From: Aquincola sp.
GTDB taxonomy: Bacteria > Pseudomonadota > Gammaproteobacteria > Burkholderiales > Burkholderiaceae_C
Assembly: GCA_029884035.1 (NCBI GenBank)
Contig: JAOUIM010000285.1
Span: forward strand, 1-5,256
Reading direction: 5' to 3'
DNA length: 5,256 bases
Shown here: in pieces, positions 1 through 5,256 of the stretch
How positions within the stretch are numbered: position 1 is the stretch's first letter
Layout of the letters: each line of letters opens with the position of its first letter
Translations under genes and position numbers: made by a program
The notes under the pieces: model-generated
What the model was told of the DNA's origin: nothing
The model's input: only the letters and a program-made list of their open reading frames with translations
Database searches by the model: none

Positions 1-344
1 TGGAAGGGATCGCCGCCGCGGCGCACCCATCCCGGCAACAGCGCCTGCGCGTCGCCGGCACTCGCGAGCCACTCCGCCACCAATGCACCGCGGCTCGGTG
101 CGTCCGGGCGATGCCGCTTCGGATCGCGCACGTTGGTCAACAAGCCGATGCGGCCCTGTGTACCAAGGCCCAGCCAGGTGCCGCCGGCCGACAGGTCGCG
201 GCCGGCGAGTACGTCGACTTGGCCCTTGGCGGGGCGCCACCAGTCCAGTCCCGCCGTCGGCCGGTCGTGGAACTCGTCGCGGTTGGCTGCCAGCACGACA
301 GCGTGGCGCGGGTGCGCGTTCAGGGCCAAGCCGATCAGGCACAT
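1..344 (-). CDS. NRDE/TANGO2-family protein, N-terminal part
   Basis: The first 114 residues of an NRDE (TANGO2-like) family protein are visible; the C-terminal half lies beyond the left window edge, as the family usually has about 250-260 residues. The diagnostic features are the N-terminal MCLIGLALN with Cys2 exposed after Met removal, and the name-giving AANRDEF box at residues 19-25, followed by DRPT, the AGRDLSAGGTWLG segment (47-59) and the LLTNVRDP segment (68-75). The family has an N-terminal-nucleophile-like architecture. Eukaryotic TANGO2 members have been linked to haem trafficking and lipid metabolism; the bacterial role is not settled. The ATG at 344-342 overlaps the end of the upstream DUF4936 gene by 10 bases. 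A GAGG at 358-355 lies 10 bases upstream and may serve as a ribosome binding site. It is probably co-transcribed with ygfZ. Family assignment is firm, function is not. Confidence 0.93.
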   Translation of the reverse strand, partial: MCLIGLALNAHPRHAVVLAANRDEFHDRPTAGLDWWRPAKGQVDVLAGRDLSAGGTWLGLGTQGRIGLLTNVRDPKRHRPDAPSRGALVAEWLASAGDAQALLPGWVRRGGDPF

Positions 345-625
345 GGCTCGAAGGCCTCGATGTGACGCTCGCCCACGAGCCATGGTGCCAGCCGCGCGAG
401 CGCCAGCGCCTCGACCTCGGCTAAGGCAGCCGGCGAGGGCAGGCCTTCGTAGATTTCCATCAGCGTGGCGTGGTCGGCCGATGCGTGATCGGCTCTCCGC
501 AGCAGGCAGCAACGCAGACCGGGCCAGCGCGCTCGCAGTTCGTCGTGCAACGCTCGCACCGCCGCTTCAGCGCGCGCGCGGCCATCGTGCGGCACGCGGT
601 AATAGACGAAGCGCTTCGGCCCCAT
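335..625 (-). CDS. DUF4936-type small protein of unknown function
   Basis: This small gene encodes 96 residues, beginning MGPKRFVYYRV and ending EAFEPCA. From memory it resembles the DUF4936 family, small proteins found mainly in Burkholderiales and relatives, with a first strand rich in Tyr/Val (FVYYRV, 6-11), an Ala/Arg-rich helix (17-34), and a C-terminal TLMEIYEGL (54-62) followed by a helix. The pattern suggests a compact alpha/beta domain and no signal peptide or membrane segment is visible. Cysteines are at 39-40 and 95; whether they are conserved is unknown. The ATG at 625 is 23 bases after the ygfZ stop and the stop overlaps the next start by 10 bases, so it is in the middle of a three-gene operon. 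No good Shine-Dalgarno sequence precedes it, so translation may depend on coupling with ygfZ. The reading frame is open further upstream into ygfZ, but that part is antisense-quality sequence. No function is known to me. Confidence 0.8.
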   Translation of the reverse strand: MGPKRFVYYRVPHDGRARAEAAVRALHDELRARWPGLRCCLLRRADHASADHATLMEIYEGLPSPAALAEVEALALARLAPWLVGERHIEAFEPCA

Positions 626-648
626 GGCGAGGCTCGGGCCAGCGGCCC

Positions 649-1590
649 TTAGGCGTTCGCTTCCATGGGTACTTCGTAGGGCAGCGCCACCGGGTCGAGT
701 GCGGGCCCGTCGGCGCTGCCCAAGCGCAATGGTTCTTGTCCGACAGCAGCGAGCTTGACCTCGGCCAGCACGAGCGTCGATCCTCGCCACGACGCGGCAT
801 TGACCACCATGCCCGCGGGTTGACCGGGGTCGGCGGCATCGAACAACTCCTGTCCCGGCCGTGCTGGCACGGGCAACGTGAACAGGAAGGCGCGCCGCTT
901 GAGCGTGCCACGGTACTGGCTGCGCGCCACCACCTCCTGCCCGGGGTAGCAGCCCTTCTGGAAGTTCACGCCGCCGACGAGTTCGAGGTTCACCATCTGC
1001 GGCACGAACTGCTCGCTCGTCGCCGCAACGATGCGCGGTACGCCGCTTGCCGCTTCGAGCCACTGCCAGGATCCGGCTTCGAGTGGCGGGTAGGCCGGCG
1101 GCGCGTCGCCGGCGGGTTGCGCGAGCATTGCGCGCGCGACGCCGTCAACATCGGCCAGGCGAATCGTGTGGCGGCCTGCATCACTGCGGGATTCGCCGGG
1201 GCGGAGGCCGGTGGCGGCCGCAGGGGCGCCCGCGAGCCCGTAAAGCGCAAAGTCGCCGCTGGCGTCGCTCAACCTGCACTTGGCGCGCAGGACAAACATC
1301 GACAGGCGCTTGAGCGTGGCCGGCAACAGGTCGGCACTGCACGCCAGCAGCACTTCGTCGGGCGCGGGCCGCCAGACGACGAAGCTGGCGAGCAGGCGGC
1401 CCTTGGCCGAGCAGTACCCCGCAAGACGCGCAACACCCGTTTCCAGGTGTTCGATGTCGTTGGTCAGCTGACCATGGAGGAATGCGGCGGCGTCAGGGCC
1501 GGTGGCGCGGATGACGCCCCATTCATCGAGGCGTGAAACGCCCTGGGGTGGCGTTTCGGTGCGGGGCAGGGCATGCAATGCAAGTGTCAT
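649..1590 (-). CDS. ygfZ: YgfZ folate-binding Fe-S cluster assembly/repair protein
   Basis: The product is a 313-residue YgfZ protein, close to the 326 residues of E. coli YgfZ. YgfZ is a GcvT-like, tetrahydrofolate-binding cytoplasmic protein needed for activity of several Fe-S enzymes such as MiaB. The family signature K-G-C-Y-P-G-Q-E is at residues 212-219, with the functionally important cysteine at 214, followed by VVARSQYRG (220-228). The N-terminal GcvT-like segment includes AAFLHGQLTNDI (35-46) and YCSAKGRLLASF (59-70), and a C-terminal beta-barrel-type domain follows from about 230. The start chosen is ATG 1590; an in-frame ATG at 1614 would add eight residues (MATHDNEP). Neither has a clear Shine-Dalgarno sequence. 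GATAAT at 1602-1597 sits at -10 distance from 1590, so a leaderless or nearly leaderless mRNA is possible. A perfect hairpin-forming repeat occupies codons about 12-19. First gene of the leftward operon, divergent from mltG. Confidence 0.95.
   Translation of the reverse strand: MTLALHALPRTETPPQGVSRLDEWGVIRATGPDAAAFLHGQLTNDIEHLETGVARLAGYCSAKGRLLASFVVWRPAPDEVLLACSADLLPATLKRLSMFVLRAKCRLSDASGDFALYGLAGAPAAATGLRPGESRSDAGRHTIRLADVDGVARAMLAQPAGDAPPAYPPLEAGSWQWLEAASGVPRIVAATSEQFVPQMVNLELVGGVNFQKGCYPGQEVVARSQYRGTLKRRAFLFTLPVPARPGQELFDAADPGQPAGMVVNAASWRGSTLVLAEVKLAAVGQEPLRLGSADGPALDPVALPYEVPMEANA
1535..1557. repeat. Perfect 8-bp inverted repeat in the 5' end of ygfZ
   Basis: GAAACGCC (1535-1542) and its exact reverse complement GGCGTTTC (1550-1557) are separated by seven bases, CTGGGGT. 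In ygfZ mRNA this would form a stem-loop 34-56 bases into the coding sequence. As DNA it lies about 80-100 bases upstream of the mltG start and could be a dyad operator for the divergent operons. It has no following T tract on either strand, so it is not an intrinsic terminator. The repeat is directly visible; its role is inference. Confidence 0.45.
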
Positions 1591-1635
1591 GGGCTCATTA
1601 TCATGAGTCGCCATGAAACCCGGGGTTCGGTGTTG
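1591..1635. promoter_or_regulatory. Divergent ygfZ/mltG control region
   Basis: This 45-base gap separates the chosen starts of two divergent operons and must hold, together with adjoining coding DNA, the promoters for both. It contains a local AT-rich island. On the minus strand GATAAT (1602-1597) matches the sigma70 -10 consensus at five of six positions; on the plus strand CATTAT (1596-1601) matches at four of six. Neither has a convincing TTGACA-like -35 box at 16-18 bases. CTCAT-TATC-ATGAG (1594-1607) is an interrupted palindrome, and an outer pair TCATGG (1587-1592)/CCATGA (1611-1616) is symmetric about a centre offset by one base. Start codons on both strands fall in this stretch, so its extent depends on which starts are real. 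Confidence 0.4.
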
Positions 1636-2631
1636 ATGCGTGTTTTGCGCTGGACGTTCTTGGTGGCGGTGCTCACCGCGGGTGCCGTGGCCGCCTATGG
1701 TTGGTGGTGGTTGCGCCAGCCCCTGCCTCTGAGCCGGCCGACCGTGGAGGTGACGATCGAGTCGGGCACGCCGCCGCGCCGCATCGCGCAGCAATGGGTG
1801 GCCGCGGGTGTCGAGGCGCCGGCCGATGCACTGTACGCGTGGTTCCGCCTTTCGGGGCGAGCGCCGTTGATCCGCGCCGGCACGTACGAGATCGGACGTG
1901 GCACCACGCCGCGCCAGCTGCTCGAGATCCTGCTGCGTGGCGACGACGCGCTGTACACGGTGCGCATCATCGAAGGCTGGACGTTTGCGCAGGCGCGCGC
2001 GGCGCTCGCCGCCGCACCATCGCTGACGCACCACAGCAAGGATATGGACGAGGCGCAGCTGATGGCGGCCATCGGGGCCCCCGGGCAACGCGCCGAGGGC
2101 CGCTTTTTCCCGGATACCTACACGTACGGCCGCAAGGTGAGCGATCTCGTGGTGCTCAGGCAGGCCTACAACGCCATGCAGCGCCGGCTCGAGGCCGCGT
2201 GGGCCGAGCGCGCGCCCGGGCTGCCATTGGCGTCGACGGACGAGGCCCTGATCCTGGCGTCGATCGTCGAAAAAGAGACCGGCATCGAGGCCGACCGCGT
2301 CAAGGTGGCCAGCGTGTTCATCAATCGCCTGCGCCTGGGCATGGCCCTGCAGACAGACCCCACCGTGATCTACGGCCTCGGGCCCGCGTTCGATGGCAAC
2401 CTGCGAAAACGCGACCTGCTTTCCGACGGCCCGTACAACACCTACCTGCGCAAAGGACTGCCGCCAACGCCGATTGCGCTTCCGAGCGCGGCATCGATCA
2501 AGGCCACGTTGCAGCCCGCACCTTCGAAATGGCTGTACTTCGTCGCGCGAGGCGACGGCTCGAGCGTCTTTTCGGAGAGGCTGGACGACCATAATCGTGC
2601 GGTGAACCAGTACCAGCGCGGCAGCCGTTGA
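1636..2631 (+). CDS. mltG: MltG endolytic murein transglycosylase
   Basis: The 331-residue product (E. coli MltG has 340) is an inner-membrane lytic transglycosylase that cuts nascent peptidoglycan strands within the chain and is thought to end glycan polymerisation. After a short basic N-terminus (MRVLRW), one membrane segment spans about residues 7-25, placing the rest in the periplasm. A LysM-like module covers about 35-105 and the YceG catalytic domain about 106-325. The catalytic glutamate is in ILASIVEKETG (206-216), most likely Glu212, followed by VASVFINRL (224-232), LQTDPTVIYGLG (238-249) and YNTYLRKGLPPTPI (267-280), all family hallmarks. ATG 1636 was chosen because it puts the basic residues directly before the membrane helix; in-frame ATG 1603 and 1573 would add 11 or 21 residues, the latter overlapping ygfZ. 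The TGA at 2629-2631 shares one base with the tmk start. Confidence 0.95.
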   Translation: MRVLRWTFLVAVLTAGAVAAYGWWWLRQPLPLSRPTVEVTIESGTPPRRIAQQWVAAGVEAPADALYAWFRLSGRAPLIRAGTYEIGRGTTPRQLLEILLRGDDALYTVRIIEGWTFAQARAALAAAPSLTHHSKDMDEAQLMAAIGAPGQRAEGRFFPDTYTYGRKVSDLVVLRQAYNAMQRRLEAAWAERAPGLPLASTDEALILASIVEKETGIEADRVKVASVFINRLRLGMALQTDPTVIYGLGPAFDGNLRKRDLLSDGPYNTYLRKGLPPTPIALPSAASIKATLQPAPSKWLYFVARGDGSSVFSERLDDHNRAVNQYQRGSR

Positions 2632-3254
2632 TGCGCGGCCGATTCATTACGTTCGAGGGAATCGACGGGGCGGGGAAGTCGTCGCACATCGAAGCCCTGG
2701 CCGGGTGGTTGCGACAGCACGGTCACCGTGTGCTACAGACGCGAGAGCCCGGTGGCACGCCCATGGCCGAGGTCGTGCGCGAGCTCGTGCTGCACAAGCC
2801 GATGGACGCGCTCACGGAATCACTGCTTGTGTTCGCCGCGCGCCGGGACCACCTCGAGTCCGTGATCGAGCCGGCGCTGGCGGCGGGCACGACGGTGCTG
2901 TGCGACCGCTTCACCGACGCAACCTTTGCCTACCAGGGCGGCGGGCGCGGTTTCGACCGGGCGGTGCTGGCGCAGCTCGAGGCTTGGGTGCAGAACGGCA
3001 GGCAGCCCGACCTGACGCTGTGGTTCGACGTCTCGCCCGAAGTGGCGGCGGCCCGGCGCGCAGTGGCGCGCGAGCCCGATCGTTTCGAGGCGGAGAAGGC
3101 GGCATTCTTCGATCGCGTGCGCGCAGGCTACGCCGCGCGCGCGGCGGGCGCGCCCGAGCGCATCGTGCGTATCGACGCCAGCGGATCGCTCGAGGACGTG
3201 TGGGCACGGGTTCTCGCGGTTGCGCAGGCCCGACACGCCGGCGGCGGACCATGA
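2631..3254 (+). CDS. tmk: Thymidylate kinase (dTMP kinase)
   Basis: This 207-residue cytoplasmic enzyme phosphorylates dTMP to dTDP with ATP, the committed kinase step of dTTP supply. The P-loop is FEGIDGAGKSS (8-18) with Lys16; TREPGGTP (37-44) and FAARRDH (68-74) contribute to dTMP binding; the DRF motif (Asp92-Arg93) and the following FAYQGGGRG (99-107) are typical. The LID region AREPDRFEAEKAAFF (145-159) carries basic residues and the P-loop lacks the extra arginine, which fits the E. coli-type (type II) enzyme. Length is normal for the family. The start overlaps the mltG stop by one base (TGATG) and the stop overlaps the holB start by four (ATGA), so translation is probably coupled. A TTG at 2628 in the same frame is not favoured. 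No motif is missing. Confidence 0.97.
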   Translation: MRGRFITFEGIDGAGKSSHIEALAGWLRQHGHRVLQTREPGGTPMAEVVRELVLHKPMDALTESLLVFAARRDHLESVIEPALAAGTTVLCDRFTDATFAYQGGGRGFDRAVLAQLEAWVQNGRQPDLTLWFDVSPEVAAARRAVAREPDRFEAEKAAFFDRVRAGYAARAAGAPERIVRIDASGSLEDVWARVLAVAQARHAGGGP

Positions 3255-4315
3255 GCGCCGCGGATCTTGCCCCGTGGCTCGAGCGCACGAGGATTCGCGC
3301 TTCGTTGCAACCTGCCCATGCCCTGCTGCTGCATGCGGCAGGCGCGCTCGGTCAATTCGACTTGGCCCTTGCGCTGGCGCAGGGTTGGCTTTGCGAAAGC
3401 CCGGTGCATGGGCGAGCCTGCGGCGCGTGCGCGGCGTGCAGACTATTCGGCCAGCACAGCCATCCGGACCTCAAAGTGTTGCTGCCCGAGGCATTGCGCG
3501 AACCGCTCGGATGGGCCGTGCCGGCAACCGATGACGGCGACGAAGGCACGTCCAAGTCCAAGGCCAAGCCAAGCCGGGAGATCCGCATCGACGAGGTGCG
3601 TGCGGCCATCGAGTGGGGTCAGCGAACGATGTCGCGCGGTCGCGCGAAGGTGCTGCTGATCCATCCGGCCGAGGCCATGAACACGAGTGCGGCCAATGCC
3701 TTGCTCAAGACGTTGGAGGAGCCTCCAGGCGCCCTGCGACTTGTGCTCACCGCCCACGACCCCGATATGCTGCTGCCCACGGTGCGCAGCCGCTGCCAGC
3801 GAATCCACATCGCCATGCCGACGTCGTTGGAGGCCTTGGCATGGCTGAACGACCAAGGCGTGGATGAACCGCAGGTGCTGCTGTCTGCCTCAGGTGGCCT
3901 GCCCCAAGCCGCGTTCGCATTGCACGCCGAGGGCATCGATGCGGCGGCCTGGCGAAGCGTGCCTGCCGCAGCACGGCGCGGGGGGTCGACGACGCTGGTT
4001 GGCTGGCCGGTGCCGCGCCTCGTCGACGCACTGCACCGCCTGTGCCACGACCTCATGGCCACTATGGCCGGGGGGGCACCCACCTTCTTTGAGCCTGGCT
4101 TGCTCGCGCCCCTGGTCCAGCCTCGCGGGCCGACCATGGACGCGCTGGCCCAGCTCGATAGCGAGCTGCGCCGAGCCTCGCGACAGCAGGACCATCCTTG
4201 GCACGCGGGCCTTCGAGCCGAGGCGCTGCTGTCACGGGTGGCTGTGCTGTGGCAAACACCACGCGATGTGCCGGTCGGGCAGGGCAGGCCATTGGATACA
4301 CTGCCCGGGCGATGA
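3251..4315 (+). CDS. holB: DNA polymerase III subunit delta prime
   Basis: The 354-residue product is the delta prime subunit of the clamp loader, which helps load the beta sliding clamp onto primed DNA. An AAA+-type fold begins around residue 20. The zinc module is complete: Cys48-x8-Cys57-x2-Cys60-x2-Cys63. In place of a Walker A motif there is HAAGALGQFDLAL (28-40) without GKT, as expected for delta prime, which does not hydrolyse ATP. MNTSAANALLKTLEEPP (143-159) and the SRC motif (180-182), which supplies the arginine finger to a neighbouring subunit, are present. A charged, low-complexity insert (about 92-109, rich in Asp, Gly, Ser, Lys) separates the zinc module from IRIDEVR. The C-terminal collar domain is from about 250. 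G6 (3980-3985) and G7 (4070-4076) tracts encode Gly-Gly pairs. Overlaps tmk and pilZ by four bases each (ATGA). Confidence 0.95.
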   Translation: MSAADLAPWLERTRIRASLQPAHALLLHAAGALGQFDLALALAQGWLCESPVHGRACGACAACRLFGQHSHPDLKVLLPEALREPLGWAVPATDDGDEGTSKSKAKPSREIRIDEVRAAIEWGQRTMSRGRAKVLLIHPAEAMNTSAANALLKTLEEPPGALRLVLTAHDPDMLLPTVRSRCQRIHIAMPTSLEALAWLNDQGVDEPQVLLSASGGLPQAAFALHAEGIDAAAWRSVPAAARRGGSTTLVGWPVPRLVDALHRLCHDLMATMAGGAPTFFEPGLLAPLVQPRGPTMDALAQLDSELRRASRQQDHPWHAGLRAEALLSRVAVLWQTPRDVPVGQGRPLDTLPGR

Positions 4316-4707
4316 GCACCGCCGACACACGCACACCAAGCCCGTCTTCCGCTGGCGTGACCGGGGGGGCGCGGCCGAGCGTGATCCAGCTCGTTTTCCG
4401 AGAGAAGGGTGCGCTGTACGCCGCCTACATCCCGCTGTTTGCCGACGGTGGCCTTTTTGTGCCCACGACCCGCGACTACAGGCTGGGCGAGGACATCTAC
4501 CTGCTGCTGTCGCTACCCGAAGATCCCCAGCGCTACCCGGTAGCTGGCAAGGTGGGTTGGATCACTCCCGCAAACGCATCGGGGGGACGCACCCAGGGTG
4601 TTGGTGTGCGCTTCCCGGCCGACGAGAAGACGCGCGTGCTCAAGCAGCGCATCGAGGAAATGCTGGGCACGACGATCCAGTCGGCCAAGCCGACGCAGAC
4701 CATCTAG
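4312..4707 (+). CDS. pilZ: Type IV pilus assembly protein PilZ
   Basis: This 131-residue cytoplasmic protein is the namesake PilZ, required for type IV pilus assembly in Pseudomonas, Neisseria and Xanthomonas, where it acts with the PilB ATPase and a FimX-type regulator. A variable Pro/Ser/Thr-rich tail (1-22) is followed by one PilZ domain: VIQLVFREKGALYAAYIPLF (24-43), GGLFVPT (46-52), LGEDIYLLLSLPED (58-71), PVAGKVGWITP (76-86) and GVGVRF (96-101), ending in KPTQTI like P. aeruginosa PilZ. The RxxxR and D/NxSxxG motifs for cyclic di-GMP are absent (FADGG at 43-47 aligns where the second motif would be), so it belongs to the non-binding class. The ATG overlaps the holB stop by four bases. 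G7 (4363-4369) and G6 (4581-4586) tracts lie inside it. TAG ends the gene. Confidence 0.95.
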   Translation: MSTADTRTPSPSSAGVTGGARPSVIQLVFREKGALYAAYIPLFADGGLFVPTTRDYRLGEDIYLLLSLPEDPQRYPVAGKVGWITPANASGGRTQGVGVRFPADEKTRVLKQRIEEMLGTTIQSAKPTQTI

Positions 4708-4752
4708 ACTCGCCGCGTCGCTGCGCCGTTCGAGGGGCATCGGCGCGCCGGG
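4708..4752 (+). promoter_or_regulatory. pilZ-tatD spacer with possible ribosome binding site
   Basis: This is the only untranslated gap of the rightward operon. GAGGGG (4732-4737) is the best purine-rich match but lies 15 bases before the tatD ATG, farther than the usual 5-10. GCCGGG directly before the ATG is a weak and very close alternative. No stem followed by a T run and no convincing promoter are seen, so read-through from pilZ is expected. Confidence 0.35.
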
Positions 4753-5256
4753 ATGTTCGTCGATTCGCACTGCCACCTCACCTTCGAAGGCCTCGCCAAC
4801 CGCATCGAAGCGGTGCGTGTCGCCATGCGCGATGCACATGTCGATCGGGCGCTCGTCATCTGCACCACGCTCGAGGAATTCGATGCCGTGCATGCGCTGG
4901 CGCTGGCGCACGACAACTTCTGGTGCAGCGCCGGTGTGCATCCTGACAACGAGGGCGTGCGCGAGCCCCGTGTCGAGGATCTGCTTGCACTGGCGCAGCG
5001 TCCCCGTGTGGTGGCTATCGGTGAGACGGGCCTGGACTATTACCGGCTGGGGGGGCGCAGCGTCGCCGACATGGCCTGGCAGCGCGAGCGCTTCCGCATT
5101 CACGTCCGCGCAGCCCGTGCCTGCAGCAGGCCGCTGGTGGTGCATACGCGAAGCGCCAGTGCGGACACCCTCGACATCCTTCGCGAGGAGGGGGGTGCAG
5201 CCGTGGGCGGCGTCTTCCATTGCTTCACCGAGACCGCGGAGGTCGCTCGGGCCGCG
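4753..5256 (+). CDS. tatD: TatD-family metal-dependent hydrolase, N-terminal part
   Basis: The first 168 residues of a TatD-type protein are present; the family normally has about 255-265, so roughly 90 are beyond the right edge. TatD proteins are cytoplasmic TIM-barrel enzymes of the amidohydrolase superfamily with DNase or exonuclease activity; this position after holB matches the YcfH branch. Metal-binding residues are visible: His6-x-His8 in DSHCH, Glu91 in GETGLDYY (90-97), His131 in VVHTRS (129-134) and His156 in VFHCF (154-158). GVHP (61-64) is another family marker. The fourth, aspartate-containing motif would lie outside the window. The ATG at 4753 is the only plausible start after the pilZ stop, since the 45-base spacer has no other in-frame ATG, GTG or TTG. 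G7 (5049-5055) and G6 (5190-5195) tracts occur in frame. Confidence 0.95.
   Translation, partial: MFVDSHCHLTFEGLANRIEAVRVAMRDAHVDRALVICTTLEEFDAVHALALAHDNFWCSAGVHPDNEGVREPRVEDLLALAQRPRVVAIGETGLDYYRLGGRSVADMAWQRERFRIHVRAARACSRPLVVHTRSASADTLDILREEGGAAVGGVFHCFTETAEVARAA

Noticed and set aside
133..1536. 467-codon open frame on the plus strand opposite ygfZ, the DUF4936 gene and the NRDE gene
   Set aside because: It is antisense to three recognisable genes, has an Arg/Ala/Gly-rich composition with no family motif, and is typical of spurious frames in GC-rich DNA.
1573..1635. Earlier mltG starts at ATG 1573 or 1603
   Set aside because: They add 21 or 11 residues that do not look like MltG, the first runs into ygfZ, and ATG 1636 gives the usual short basic tail before the membrane helix. 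ATG 1603 is not fully excluded.
1615..2592. Long in-frame N-terminal extension of ygfZ on the minus strand, antisense to mltG
   Set aside because: The YgfZ homology begins near 1590; the extension has no recognisable domain and covers the whole of mltG in reverse.
2705..3250. In-frame upstream extension of holB through tmk
   Set aside because: It is out of frame within tmk and lacks homology; delta prime begins at the ATG overlapping the tmk stop, giving normal length.
3864..4946. 360-codon plus-strand frame across holB, pilZ and the tatD start
   Set aside because: It covers parts of three well-supported genes in another frame, with Arg/Cys/Pro/His-rich sequence and no motif.
4513..5220. 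235-codon minus-strand frame opposite pilZ and tatD
   Set aside because: It is antisense to the PilZ domain and the metal-binding half of TatD and shows no family signature.
1..5256. Search for mobile elements, CRISPR arrays, tRNA/rRNA genes, riboswitches and intrinsic terminators
   Set aside because: No spaced direct repeats, transposase or integrase motifs, tRNA cloverleaf or stem plus T run were found by eye; the window is filled by standard genes.

Overview
The window is GC-rich (roughly two thirds G+C), almost fully coding chromosomal DNA with tightly packed housekeeping genes. The gene order suggests a betaproteobacterium, most likely Burkholderiales: NRDE protein, DUF4936 protein and ygfZ on one strand, then divergent mltG-tmk-holB-pilZ-tatD. 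The species cannot be fixed from sequence alone. I see no mobile element, CRISPR array, tRNA or rRNA, and no sign of recent transfer.

Left arm (1-1590, minus strand). Transcription runs leftward from ygfZ (a folate-binding Fe-S cluster repair/tRNA modification factor of the GcvT-like fold), through a 96-residue DUF4936-type protein of unknown function, into an NRDE/TANGO2-family protein cut by the window edge. The gaps are 23 bases and then a 10-base overlap, so this looks like one operon.

Centre (about 1535-1635). The two operons diverge from a very short shared control region. It holds an AT-rich island in otherwise GC-rich DNA, a -10-like hexamer on the minus strand, a 14-base interrupted palindrome and, just inside ygfZ, a perfect 8-bp inverted repeat with a 7-base loop. 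Neither start codon has a strong Shine-Dalgarno sequence, so both starts are somewhat uncertain.

Right arm (1636-5256, plus strand). mltG (endolytic murein transglycosylase), tmk (dTMP kinase), holB (DNA polymerase III delta prime), pilZ (type IV pilus assembly protein) and tatD (metal-dependent DNase/hydrolase, cut by the window edge) form a polycistron. The first three junctions overlap by 1 to 4 bases (TGATG, ATGA, ATGA), which indicates translational coupling. Only pilZ-tatD has a gap, of 45 bases. The operon combines cell-wall chain termination, dTTP supply, clamp loading and pilus biogenesis.

No new biological system is evident. The most noteworthy points are the divergent control region with its inverted repeats, an unusual cluster of G6-G7 tracts in holB-pilZ-tatD, and the unknown DUF4936 gene sitting between two genes with plausible iron/redox roles.
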